Shown: positions 8,622 to 20,777 of the stretch, in pieces
Layout: each line of letters starts with the position of its first letter
Position numbering within the stretch: the stretch's first letter is position 1
Assembly: GCA_009733775.1 (NCBI GenBank)
Contig: WOGZ01000367.1
Span: 1 to 29,981 of the forward strand
DNA length: 29,981 bases
Reading direction: 5' to 3'
Source of the DNA: Alectoria sarmentosa
Lineage: Eukaryota > Ascomycota > Lecanoromycetes > Lecanorales > Parmeliaceae
Notes under the pieces: model-generated
The model's input: the letters and a program-made list of their open reading frames with translations, nothing else
What the model was told of the DNA's origin: nothing
Databases searched by the model: none
Position numbers and translations under genes: made by a program

Positions 8622-11600
8622 TAATAATGTTAATAATTAAAAACCTCAAATAAAAACGTTTAAACAAAAAATTATTTCATAAATTTATAAAAAAATTTCG
8701 AATCACGAATAAGATAAACGCGTAAACGTATCGATTATTATTATCTTCTTTTTATAAAATTCATAATATTTTTTATATATCGTTATTTAAACTTTATTAT
8801 CATCGCGAATGCGCGAATAAAACGAATGTTTCATTTATATAAATTTTTAATTTTATCGATAACGATAAAATGTGAAAAATTGAAGAAATTATCGATAAAA
8901 TCAAAAATAAGAAAAACGTTTAATATAAAATTAAATAAATTAATTAAAACGATAAATATAATTAATAAATATCAAATGAGAATATTTTAAATATTAACGA
9001 TTTAATCGATGTTTTTAATAAATAATTAAATAATAAACGAAAACAATAAAATGAAGAGCTCGATTTTGAAAAACTTAATTAATTATATAAAACATCATCG
9101 CGTAACAAGCGAAAGCGACGTAATAAAACTTGAATATTTATTAAAAATCATGATATTTAAAAACGATATTTTTATTATAAGCGCGTTTTTAAGTTTTTGT
9201 TACGATAAACATATATATTAAAAAATATTATTATTAATTATTATTTAAATTATGAAATGTTATAACGAAAATGTATCGTATTAAAATATATATTATTATT
9301 ATAAATGTAATCTTTAAAAAAATATTTAAAAATGTTATTAAAAAGATTATTTTAAATTTTTTATATTAGCGTTATCGCAAAAACAATTTATTATTCAATT
9401 TTATCACGTTTTTTCAATATCGTAAATCTTTTAATTAAACATTAAATCGAAAACGAATTTTTTAAAAAAAGTCGATAACGTAACGTTATCGTTATTTATA
9501 AAATCATTTATTAAAATAATATTTAATTTCAAATTCTTCGAAAAAAACTTATCGTTTTTCATTAATTTCTTTTCGAATTCACGTAAATTATTAAATTTTT
9601 ATTTCAAAAGCGTGTGTATATTTTTCAATTCGTCGATACGTTTATTTGTCGCGTCGAACTTATATTGTAAATTAATAATAATGATAAAAGCAATCGAAGT
9701 TGTCATTATCGTGCGTTTTTATCACTTTCGTTATTAAATAATCTTTTTATCAATATGCGCTTATACGAAAGCAAAATTAAATGTTTAATTATAACGTTAT
9801 ACACGTCGCAAATTTCTTCGCACTTTATTTTAATAAATAAACGAAATTTTAACGTAACGATTAATATCACATTTATTTATCTTATATTTAATATATATAA
9901 AAAACTTATCGCGAATACAAAAATCGTCTCTTTTATAAAAATAAATCTTATATAATAAATCGATTATTATAAATTATTAACGATGTCGATTATTAAATAA
10001 TAATAAAACAAAATAATTAATAATTAATAATTACGATTATTAAATAATAATGAACTTATTATTAATGATGTTAATGATAATAATAATATTATTATTATTA
10101 ATATTAATATTATTATTTTATTATATAAAATATTTACAAAATGTGTTAATAAAATCATTAAACGCAAACGACGAAATTGAGTATTTATAATAATTTTAAA
10201 TTTATGTTATAATGAGAAAATTATATACGAAATTAATTATAATATTATTATTATCGCATAATTAAATTAAGCATTTATAAATAAAATAAAATAAAATGTA
10301 AAAAAAGAAAAATAAAAAAAAAAAATTGAGTTTTTATATATAATTTAACGTCGCGATGCGATAATAAGCGAATATCGAATAACAACGCGCGTCTTAATAA
10401 CGTTAATGAATATATATTATTATTATAATGTTTATAAAGCACGTCGTCTCTTAATTTTATTATTATTTTTTAATATAAAAGAAACGAAATCGTTATAATT
10501 AAAGCATTGTTATTAAAAATTAAATAAACGAATATATATAATAAAAAGAGATTTTATCGATTACGTCGCTTTATTGAAAATGTTTATAATTTAACACTTT
10601 AAAAGAATATTATAAAGTTAATAATTTAATTTAATTATTGTTATTGCTCAGCATTAAAAAACTATTTCATTATAAATTATAATATTGCGTCGTAAAAACG
10701 ATAACGTTATAATAACTCTTTTTCCTTATTTTCTTTATAAAATTTAAAGGTTTTTTAATAAATATTATATAAGATTCTTTTTTTAATATAAACATTTAAA
10801 AATTAAGATTTAAAAGAGAAAACAATTATTAAATCGAATAATTGTATACGTTTTATATAAAATATATATCCCATCGTGACGTTATCTTTTATAAATTTTT
10901 ATAAAGATTATAAAATTCAAATTTAATTAAATTAATTTCGCAATTATCTCGCTAATGAGAGTGTTTAATAAATATATATTTATTTAATATATCTCGAAAT
11001 TTTCTTTTGATCTTTAAAGATTAATTTTATTATATAATTTAATTATTGAATTCAATAATAACATTACGTTTTTTATATATATTTATTTACTTACGTTTAT
11101 TTAGCGATATAAATAATACGTTTTATATTCGAAAGCCTCGCTCTCAATTCGACTTAACATATTTAAATTAAATATTACTTTATATATATACATTTAAATT
11201 TAATAATTTTTACATCGTTAAAAAGCGCATATTAAGTTATATAATTTTTGAAATTATAAAGAAATTATATCTTTAAAAGGGTAAAAGGCAAAAGATGTAA
11301 GATTTGTATATATAAATTTTTGATAAAAGCGCTCGAGAGGCCTAAAGTCGCTATTCGAGCGTTATTCGAAATAAGAAACTAACTTAATTTTTTAATTAAT
11401 TGCATATATAAATTTGAGATATTTTAATTCAATTTTATATTATTCTTTTATATAATAAAGATATTTTTATATTAATTTTAACACTTTAAAAAAACTTTCA
11501 AAATTGTTTTTTTTTTCGAAAACTCTTTAGAAGATTTTCGAAAGTTTTTATTAAAAAGATTATTTTCGTAAGTTCGTAATTATAATAATTATTATATTAA

Positions 11601-12655
11601 TTATAAAAATTTAAATTTAATTTAATAATTTTCTCGATAGAAACGCTCGAAAAGCTTTTTCGAAAATTCGAAAAAATATTTTATATTTGCAAATTTGAAA
11701 AGTTTTTATAAAATTTAAAATTGCTAATTTAATAAATAAAGTTAAAATTAAAAATTTCGTCGAATTAACAACTTTAATAAAAATTCGCACGATTTTCGTT
11801 AATTTAAAAATTAAATTCTATTAAAATCGTGCGAAAATCGTGCGAAATTTTTTCGAAATTGTTAAATTTATTAATTATATTTTTTTTTTTTTTTTTTCAA
11901 TTTTATAAATAATTTTCAGCTTTATAGTTTTTGATTTTTAATAATAAATATCGACGATAATAAAATGTTATAACGACGAATATTAACATTATTTCAATTT
12001 TAATTTTAAAATTAATCGATTTAAACAATTTTCTCGCGAAGATAATACGTATAAATACATTTATAATATATATATTTTTTATTTATATTATCGCATTATA
12101 TAACAATTTAATAAAATTAAAAAATAGTTTAAGAAAAATTACGTAAAATTAATATACGAATTTAACGAACTCGGCGAAAAAAATTGAATATAAATAAAGT
12201 TTATTAAATAAATTAAATCGTGTTAATTATGCGAATTCGACGAAAATCGTACAAAAAAAACTTTTTAAATTTGCAAATATATTTATTATATAAATTCGAA
12301 ATTATTATATTAAAATCGTCGAAAATAACATTATTTAAAAACGTATAATAAACTTTATAATTTTATTTATTTCATTTATTATTATATTATATATAATATA
12401 AAAATACTTTAAAGAAATAAAATATAAAAAGTTAATATTTAAAGTTTAACTTTATAAAATAAATTATTTAAAACGTATTTACGTTTAAATCGAAAATTAA
12501 AAAGTAAAATAATATTTAATTTCAAAATCGTGAATCTTAAAGATTTAATTATTGAAATCTTATTTTTAGCATATAAAACATCTTTTTATATAACTTTTAA
12601 GTATAAATAAAGCAAGTTTTTCAATTAACGAAATTTCGCCGTGTCAAAAGTTTAA
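8622..12655. other. AT-rich RIP-type isochore, no gene seen
   Basis: Four kilobases of AT-rich DNA with remaining G/C mostly in CpG. No frame carries a recognisable motif, and no tRNA or rRNA is visible. It holds an inverted repeat at 11782-11849 and an 18-T run at 11880-11897. The change to balanced composition near 12655-12700 is abrupt. Confidence 0.8.
11782..11849. repeat. Inverted repeat with internal 11-bp tandem
   Basis: A 15-bp arm ending TTCGCACGATTTTCG (within 11782-11798) is matched by its reverse complement at 11832-11846, separated by about 33 nt of AT-rich loop. The right arm also contains an 11-bp unit (AAAATCGTGCG) twice in tandem at 11823-11844. It may be the end or core of a decayed hairpin/MITE-like element. 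Confidence 0.65.
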
Positions 12656-13121
12656 AAACTCTATAAAATAATTAATGTAACTGTCTCTCGATGAGCTGAT
12701 GTGTTGTTTAAATTCATCTCGAATGTAATAAACCCGCTTATATCGCTTATTGAACTACTCGTGCAGCCACATATGAAGCACGTGAGTTTGACAATCGATC
12801 ATGGAAATAGTATCCCTGAGTTGACCGACTTTCGGTATGGAATTCAGGAATTCGGTAGTAGTTTGGGTCCGATTTCGGGGCCCCTTTGTCGTACATAGTC
12901 TGGATCATGGCCGCCTCCATGTTTTTCTCCTTATGCTGTTTAGACACGATCATTACCACAGTCATAGTCATAATCTGTCTACTACTACTGCTACTACTCG
13001 GCTACTAGTTATTCCGCTCCGTAATCTGTCCTCGCAACAGATGCTCATCTCCTGATACCAGCTGGCCCCAACGCACGCTCCTTTCTTCCATGACTCGACA
13101 CTGAGGGCTGATGTGTATACC
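12656..13121 (+). other. Isochore boundary and upstream region of the NLR locus
   Basis: Composition changes from AT-rich to balanced within about 50 bp. The segment holds a CTACTACTA-type microsatellite near 12978-13000 and no supported gene. It must contain the promoter of the NLR locus if that is transcribed, but no convincing TATA box was seen. Confidence 0.4.
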
Positions 13122-16084
13122 ATGTCATTCGGATTTTCTGTCGGAGATTTTGTGGCTGGTATCTCGTTGTTAAAGAGCTTGATAGATGCTCTTGATGGAA
13201 CTTATGGTGCCAAAGCAGAATATCGAGGACTGATTGCGGAGCTCTACTGCTTGGAGCGAGCCTTAATCGCCATCAAAGAGATCGAGGTGCAGGAGGACTC
13301 TCGCGAATATGATGCGACGCAACAAGCGGTCCGAGGGTGCCGAGAATGCATTGATAGATTCATCGTCAAGATCGCCTCTTATCAATCTTTGACGGCCGGT
13401 AAATCTTCAATCAAAGACCAAGTTCGGAAGATCGCATGGGCTCAATGTAAAAAGGAGGACCTTCATAAGTTCAAGGAAGATCTGGGCATTTACGTATCTG
13501 CGATCAACGTTCTGCTGATCACGTTGCAGCTTTCATATTCCAAGCAAGCGAGCCTCACGACAGTCGCGAACGTTGATGCTCAGACTGATTTACTTCGTGA
13601 GGTCGAGAACTCAATCAAGCATAGCGACTCCACTCACAGTGAAAGCTTGCAGAGAATCGAACGCCTCCTGCAAGATCGCCACGCCAAATACCCTGAACCT
13701 CCCTTGCCAAACTTTCTCGTCCGTCCACTTCGATTGATTGACGCCCCTGTTGCACCGAACTTTGTTCCTCGCACGCAAATCATGCTCGACATGGAAGGAT
13801 GCCTACTGCCTCTATCACCTGACATGCAGAAGATTCTAGTGCTGAGCGGTCCAGGCGGCATTGGCAAATCTCAAATGGTCCGTGACTATGCGTCGCGGCA
13901 CCGAGATAACTATGATTCACTTTTTGGACGAATGGCAGATCAGAGCAAAGCCTACGTACAAGCATGGCACGGATAGCTGAGTTGATCCCCTTGCCACGGG
14001 TTCTTGACCCCAATCAAAAGGTAGCGAAGAACGAGGGCGACATTGATAAGGCGATGCATGCTGTCGACTCATGGTTGACATCTGCTGGGAACAGTCGATG
14101 GTTTATCATTATCGACAATGTCGATACCCAGGTCGCTGGAGAGCATGGGGAAGAGATCTCGCAAACAGGTGGTGGATACGATGTCGCCAGATACATACCG
14201 TCTGTTGCTCAAGGAACTATCGTTATCACCAGCCGACTGTCATTTCTTGCGCGCGATCTCGGAGCCCAAAACCTACCAATTGAAGAAATGAAACTTGAAG
14301 AAGCTCTCCAGGTTTTGCACAAAGCATCTGGTCGCCCTTACAATGAGACAGGTGACCTTCGCACATACCCTCTCTCCAGATATCAGCTGATCTGAATAGG
14401 AGCGGCCCAGCTCGTACAAAAGCTGGGAGCATATCCTCTGGCTTTAATGCAAGCCGCTAAATATATCTGCGAATATCATACGACGACGCAAACCTATCTT
14501 GAGCGGTATAGCAGGGACCGAACACTGCTCATGGAACAAAACCTTGGTAGACGCGAATACAAAGGTGGATCGATTGACGTCACTTTCAGACTTTCGCTGG
14601 AAGCCTTGAAATCTCGCAAGCCCGAAGCAGCGGCCTTCCTGCTGCTCTGTGGATACCTCGACAACAAAGACATTTTCTGGAAGTTTCTGAATGTGGCATA
14701 CAATTATGCCGATCCAGACGCGGGTAAGGATGGAGCAGTGCTATCTTTTGACGGCCCTCTTTCTGTCCCTTTCCAGGACTTAAGCCCAAGCTGACTTGAT
14801 GACGTCGCACGCGATGAAGCTACGTTTGACGCATTGGTCAAATGCTTATACGAATTCTCTTTTGTACGATGGAACGAAGAATCGGATGGTTTCTCTATCC
14901 ATTCTGTCATACATGAGTGGATCGTTTCCCAAGGTGACTTTCAAACAAACTCCAATTTACTGGCACTCGCTGCAAATGTTGTGGCAGCGAACTACGGCGC
15001 CCAATCAGAAATTCCAGCCCAACGCATACAGCCACACGCAGACCGCTGTGTAGGCCTAGGAATTCCGGGACATGGTTTCCGGACGTGGTCCTTTGCCCCT
15101 CTCTTTCTTCTGGGCGCATTCTACTATGACAACCATGAGTTGACGTTGGCGCAGCAGCTAATCGGATGTGCATTAGAGAAGCTTATTTCGGTTTTTGGAG
15201 ACGACTCTGAGATGACCGCCCTGTGGTGTATGCGAGTCAGTCCGATGTTCATCCACTGTCGGCCAATAGAGACCCATATCCAGGATTTATTACTGGCAGA
15301 GGTCAAGCTGACCTCGACTTCACTTGCACCGCGTCGAGTCAACCAAAATCTGGTTGATGTCGGAAACCACTTGTGCTATGCATATCAGAAACAAGGAAAC
15401 TTCAAGAAAGCTATGGAGCTCGGCGAGGGTATCATTGAGTTTGCAGCCTCTGTCCACGTTGAACTAATTTATACGTGCTGTGCGACAGGTCTGCTTGCTG
15501 AGAGTTACCTCGTCAATGGTAGGTACGAAAATGCCAAAAACTATGCAATTACGGCTGTTGCGCAGCATGAGCAGATCTTTGGTTTGGATCTTAACGACGG
15601 ATCGATATCGGCCTGGCGGAGGCGAAATAGGACCATCATGGCGATTGCCTGCGCATTTCTAGGTGAACATGAGCTGGCTGAAGTGATTCTGGTCTCGGTC
15701 CATGTTGAAGCCGTAAGATACAACGGTCCAGACGAAGACTTAAGTGTACATGCTCAGCACAACCTCGATCGTCTCCGCAATGTCAAGTCTGGGCAAGAAC
15801 AACCTTCCGCAATGCATTCAGACGGCGGGTTTGCGTCAGGCAAGGATGACGCTGATCAGAAAGGGACCCCGGAAAGCAACCCACAGGAATTATCTACGGA
15901 TCGAGATATCTCTTACCTTAGATTTGACTTGGCGATGGGGCTTTTCCAGACCTTGGATTTCGTGGACTACAAGATTCGTACCCGAGGGAAAAGTCGATTT
16001 TCTGATACATCCGGGTACTCATCACTCCAGAATGTTACACCTTTGACTGCTCACCTGACGGCGGCAGCCTGTCTTGTGCAATAA
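13122..16084 (+). pseudogene. Fungal STAND/NLR protein (N-terminal domain, NB-ARC, TPR-like), disrupted
   Basis: About 987 codons from the ATG at 13122 (MSFGFSVGDFVAG). Residues 1-140 resemble the alpha-helical N-terminal domain common in fungal STAND proteins. The NB-ARC follows: P-loop GPGGIGKSQ at residue 243, Walker B FIIIDNVD, GTIVITSR, and LGAYPLAL as the GLPL box. SIHSVIHEW marks the winged-helix end. The C-terminal half has TPR-like helices (YQKQGNFKKAMELGE, YLVNGRYENAKNYA, FLGEHELAEVI). Such proteins act as intracellular receptors in fungal non-self recognition and cell-death control. Three breaks are visible: a -1 frameshift in a T-run (13921-13925, five T where six restore the frame) and in-frame TGA at 14393-14395 and 14792-14794, the latter where relatives have Trp (PxWL). 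It is probably a pseudogene; sequencing error is possible for the T-run only. The last 60 codons look like the start of another STAND N-terminal domain. Confidence 0.87.
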
Positions 16085-17642
16085 TCACCTTAGTCGACTG
16101 TGCGGATCACTGCGTCTGAACAGATCAGTAGCTGTTCTTCGCGTCTGAAGCTAAAGATAATCAGTATATGTTATTCAGTATTTGTTAGGTTCAACCGCTG
16201 AGCTAAAAACACAGGGCCCGGGGGTGTCTGCGCTTGACCCCTAAACACCCCTCTAAGGGCCTATAATCTAACGATTGCCCCCCCTCTGTGATACTCGGCC
16301 TCGAGCTCCGAAAAGACAAGATCAATCATTTTCTCGGGGGTTACATCCCGGAGTGTGATGATTCTAAAGAACAACCTGCCCTAGTTTTAGCCGGCTCAGA
16401 TCACAACCAAAATTCCATCATACGGTAGCATCTCAGAATTCCTTAGTGAACCATCTGCACTGCTCCTCTCATGTTCTATCTGTCGAGGTCTGAACATTTG
16501 CCAAGCACACCTGAACGAGAACGCTGTTTCTCGATAAAAATTCTTACGCACTCGGCGCACTCCAAAAGTAAATACACAAAGCCACAAGACTCAGACTCGA
16601 GGGTTCACTCAACATATCGCCCTTTAGCTCCATCACGTCTGACTCTGCCAATCTCACACCTCTCGGCACCTTGTCCGTCCTGCATCGTGAGCTCCGAGAT
16701 CAAACATATAAAGACGGACGCGACCGAAAAACCCATTTCGGCCGTTTTGAGACCGTACCAAATTGGAAGGGGCAAGCCGACTCGTCCAACGATGGCGACT
16801 TGTCGATTCTGAAGTTATCAAAATTCCTACATCGAGGATTCCTTGCCCTCCTCTCTGCCGAAGCCGTATTCGGCTTTGACGACAAGGGTCCTGGTGGTCT
16901 CTTTGATCGCCGGGAAATGAAGGATGGTCCTTTTGGGCGAAAGCGAAACAGCGTTACGCAATGACATTCCATTCATCGATCGAATCCAGAAAATAGAATT
17001 TTCGACAATAATATTCGTGTGGTCGGACCAGCGCTGGACCAGCATTGGTAGTGATAACTCCAAGGAAAACAAGTCACTCTCCGAGAAGATCGCGGAGCCT
17101 ATTTCGTTCCTCACAGGGACAAAAGTCTCGAGGAAAACCTGCGTGATCAGGCTCTGATGGTGCACCGCAAAAGTGTTTCTAATGCTCCAATCGCCTCTGT
17201 TCGACGCCATCAAACACCTGATAGGTTTTGACACTGTGATGTTAGAACTCTCATCGAAAAAGAGGAGCTGGTCGCAGGAAGAAGTATCAACCTACAATGG
17301 GGAAGATCGCTCTTTTATAGGTCTCGCTGTAGGATTCAAAGTCATTGTCGGCGCAGTGAGGAACGCGCTCAAACCATCACTTGGCCTCGGCGTCACCTGC
17401 GGAACAGACAATGGTAGACGTATCCGTTGGAAGATCACTGCGGCCATGTGCGCCACGGTGGCGACAGAACGAATCTAGAGGCAGAATCGGGTTCTCAAAT
17501 GGAAGAGCTGGCGGCACCTGTACCCGCGCTCGAAATAAGGTAATGACCGTGACATGGAGGGAGGACAACAATTAGAATCGATGTGCCTTTCGACGGCGTG
17601 ATCATAGCGAAAGGATCCGGGAATGTTCTTCAAAGATCAATG
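16085..17642. other. Intergenic region with overlapping open frames of unknown status
   Basis: Balanced-GC DNA with no recognised gene. On the plus strand one frame runs from 16924 to 17478 with a single TGA (17155-17157) in about 185 codons. On the minus strand another is open from about 17310 to 16827. They overlap, so at most one is likely to be real. The minus frame (LVQRWSDHTNIIVENSIFWIRS near its middle) and the plus frame (FSTIIFVWSDQRWTSIGSDN) match no family I recognise. Confidence 0.3.
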
Positions 17643-18119
17643 TCATGAAAGAGACAGATGAACGGGAGACAGTGGCAACATAGCGAGTGAGAAGTGGTTT
17701 TTGGCAAACAGCATCAAGTACTTAATCATATTCAAGCAAGCAATCAGCCTACACGTCTCAACCCCAGCACTCCAGAGCCCCATTAGAAAATCAAAGAAGT
17801 TGATTACCCTTATCAAACTCACACAAACAGTACCCGTCACGGATAAAGCCACATTCATGAACAAATAAACATATTCGAGCCCTCTCAACGCCGAGGCCAG
17901 CTGACCGCTGACCTGAACAGGCCTACCCTCATAGCCCAGGACCAACAAACCCTCCCATACCTGTGCGGCAAAGACCAGAAGCACGCCGGCAATATAAAAG
18001 CGTGAACGGGCTCTTCACTCGATTCCATCTCTTTCAAAACCACTTGCCGATAAAGAAGAGTATATCAACATACGGCGCTGACTACGAGCCAACGACTCTA
18101 CATATCGACCGCCTTGCAT
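17643..18119 (-). pseudogene. Small multi-pass membrane protein, one nonsense codon
   Basis: A 158-codon frame from ATG at 18119 (MQGGRYVESLARSQRR) is interrupted once, by TGA at 18015-18017 (residue 35, in DGIE-stop-RARSRFYIAG), and then stays open to 17643. Three hydrophobic segments are evident: around FYIAGVLLVFAAQVWEGLLV, around YVYLFMNVALSVTGTVCVSLI running on through INFFDFLMGLW, and around LIACLNMIKYLMLFA. A Gly/Arg-containing loop (GYEGRPVQVSGQL) joins the first two. I do not recognise the family. The unbroken hydrophobic pattern after the stop suggests a real gene that acquired a nonsense mutation. An upstream exon cannot be excluded. Confidence 0.5.
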
Positions 18120-19747
18120 GGTCTCCCCTGCCAGCCCACCGTCCCACTAAGAAATCCCTCTATGTGGCCCCCTAACCCAGCCCGCCCCTCATCCAAACAC
18201 TTATCTCGACAAACACCGGTTCCCATACGAAATCTACTCAAATTCCCCGACCTAGCCAAACGCACATCCCCCAACACCAACTTTTCAAATATTTCCTTCC
18301 CCTTTTGCCTCAAGTGCGCTATCAAAGCACGGAGTGAGGAATCTCTACTCTCCAGAGATCCAACTCTCCGTAAAGGAACGTATCCAATTGTCCCTGAAAT
18401 CTACACAGATGTGGAGCGCAGGTCGTATGGGTCTAAAAGTAACAGCCAAATGCACCAACTCTAATCCACCAATCTCATCATCTGAAACTCCCCCAAATCC
18501 CCAGCAATCGGACCCCCCTTCCCTTTCCATCTTTACTATTCCCTCCGCTCCACAGCAGCCCAACCCCACCTCAATCGTAGCTGAATCTCAATACTACCCC
18601 TGAGACCAGTCCCCACTCGCCCGCTCGCTCGCTCAACCACTCGGTTGCTTGCCAGCCAGCCAGCGCGCAGCTGTACAGCAATATATTGTATAAAGAAGGC
18701 CACGAGGAAGTGGGGTTCGATCGATCGATAAATGCAGATGTGGTGAGAGTGGATAAGTCGAGGCCAAGCTACTTTGCCGAAGTACCTACCTACCTACCTA
18801 CCTACCTACCTACCTACCTACCTACCTACTTACTTTCTTTTAAAAAAAAAAACTCACATTGACAACGCTATGATATGAGGGATTTTGGATCATCGAATGT
18901 TGGTCAAGCGGTCACGGTAACGCTGGCACTTACTCACTCACTGACAGACTGAGTGACTGAGTGACAGATTGGCCGACTCACTCACTCGCCCACTTTCCCC
19001 CTATCCAGTCGCCAACAAACAGCATCAGAGAAACCTTGCCGTGGAAAGGATGCAGGGGCCAGAGTCAAACAACTATCCATCCTTCATATCGCGGAGTGTA
19101 CGCACCAGTAGGCATATCCATCCCTACAACCCTTTCGTCAGAGTGAGAGATTCGGCCCTGACATGAATTTTGCCTCCGCTACATGAAAAATCGCCGACCT
19201 TTCTAATTCACCCATCGCAGCTTATGTAGTGGGAGATAAGAATTTTACACTAACCTACGAATTAATAAAATCCGCTAAACGAGTTCACTTGACGCAAAAA
19301 CAAGCTACCTAACCCCATCAACACAAACAATTGCAATTTCCCACTCGCGCTCTTCCCACTCCCCCGCGCCGCCTCTGTCCCACTCCTCACAGACTCACCA
19401 GCACGGCAAGGTCCCTGTCAAGGCTAACGGTCAGCATTTAATGCACCATTCGTTCAACCCTTACCATCTACCCTACCACCGCTCTTCTCCAGCGCCTCCT
19501 CAAGCGCGCATCTGCACTGACACCGTCACTGCAATGAGGCCGACCTCCAGCTTTGTGATCCTCGAGATGTCATCAGAATTCAAGCTCAATTGACTGTCAT
19601 GAGTGATAGATATCGTACTCTTTGCAAGCTCAAAAAGGATGCACGCGCCTCGATATAAGGATGAGATGGCAGACAAAAACACTTCCAAAGACGCACTCGA
19701 GGAATAAATACACAACAGGCCAAACCTTGCGCATGTGACAGTTTTCG
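18120..19747. other. Intergenic region with simple repeats
   Basis: No supported gene. It contains GCTC- and CCAG-type short repeats near 18615-18660, a TACC microsatellite (18783-18828), an 11-A run (18842-18852), and TCACTCA/TGAGTGA inverted repeats near 18932-18963. Open frames are short and lack motifs. Confidence 0.5.
18783..18828. repeat. TACC tetranucleotide microsatellite
   Basis: About 11 perfect TACC units followed by TACTTACTT, where the array decays. It should be length-polymorphic between strains. Confidence 0.95.
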
Positions 19748-20765
19748 TTAACAAACAATCCTAGCAGAAGGCCCCCCCGCTAGCGCCTCAGCACGGATTT
19801 TGCTTCTCTCAACCAGCAAATAAATCCCACTTATCGACGATTCATACCAAGCAAGCCTAGCTACGACCCCCTTCGGCCACCTCCTCACCATATACTTCCT
19901 CCCCTCATGTAGCAGCAAAACACCTATTCCAAACGCGGCGGGTAGGAAGAAATGCTCGGCCGGCACTCTTGAAGTAGACAACACAATCTGCAGTTGCGGA
20001 ATATACAGCCAGAAGATGGCCATGCAAAGCGCAAAGATGATCGCGGGGAATAGCAGCAGATTTTGAGTCTGTTTGTTGAAGGCTGGTGGATGCTGGAAGA
20101 TGCTCAAGCGGCGGGTGTGGAGGGACATGAGGCTGAACCATTGCCTGTAAAGGTTAGTATTTCTTTGGATACCCGGTTTCTAAGTGCATGGTCGAGACGT
20201 ACTTGACCACGAGATTGACTCATGTCCGCAGCTTCGATGGCAATGTCCGAACCACTGCCAAGAGCGATGATGATATCTGCAGCCTTGAGGGACGGGGCGT
20301 CGTTCACACCATCACCAGTCATGCCGACGATCTCATCTCTGGCCTGGAATTCGCGTACGATGCGAAGCTTCTGCTCGGGAGTTGTCCTTGCAAAGACGAT
20401 CTGATCAAATCGGCGGAGCTGATCCCACTGGTTATTGTTTAGTGTGATCATTTCCGGACCGCTGAGCACGATTGAACCTTTTGAAGCATCTCCATGTGTG
20501 GTTTCAGGACCGAATGCCCGTTTAGTCGAGCCATATTCAGAGTCTTTGTCACGGGAGAGGGCTCTGTAGTCTTTGACAAGGCTTGGAACATTGCTGATTA
20601 TGCCACAGTCTGTGGCGATTGCTTGAGCTGTGAGGGCGAAATCACCGGTCACTCATGGCGTCATTAGCACAGAGATCATCCCGAGTGCCAACCTAGTGGA
20701 GACTACCATGAAGATTCGAATGCCTGCTCCTCTCAATGTACGCAAAACTTCAGGAATCTCGGCTC

Positions 20766-20777
20766 GGGGGGGGGGGG
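20766..20777. repeat. 12-G homopolymer causing a frameshift in the ATPase
   Basis: On the coding (minus) strand this is a C-run directly after VDPP. The frame upstream ends in PPPPSRDS then stop, whereas the family continuation (AEIPEVLRTLRGAGIRIFMV) is in another frame. The run has therefore expanded or contracted by a number not divisible by three, either in the genome or in the assembly. Confidence 0.8.

Noticed and set aside
9755..9955. 66-codon frame in the AT desert
   Set aside because: Composition-driven, no motif, no gene context.
13122..16084. Introns as the explanation of the NLR breaks
   Set aside because: The two TGA sites lie within continuous family-like sequence in the same frame, and the first break is restored by one T; no donor/branch/acceptor set spans them.
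16471..16812. 113-codon plus-strand frame
   Set aside because: Ser/Pro/Thr-rich without motif, overlaps other frames; no evidence that it is translated.
17480..17570. tRNA-like sequence near 17500-17535
   Set aside because: Resembles part of a tRNA 3' half, but no matching 5' half, D-arm or anticodon arm could be folded.
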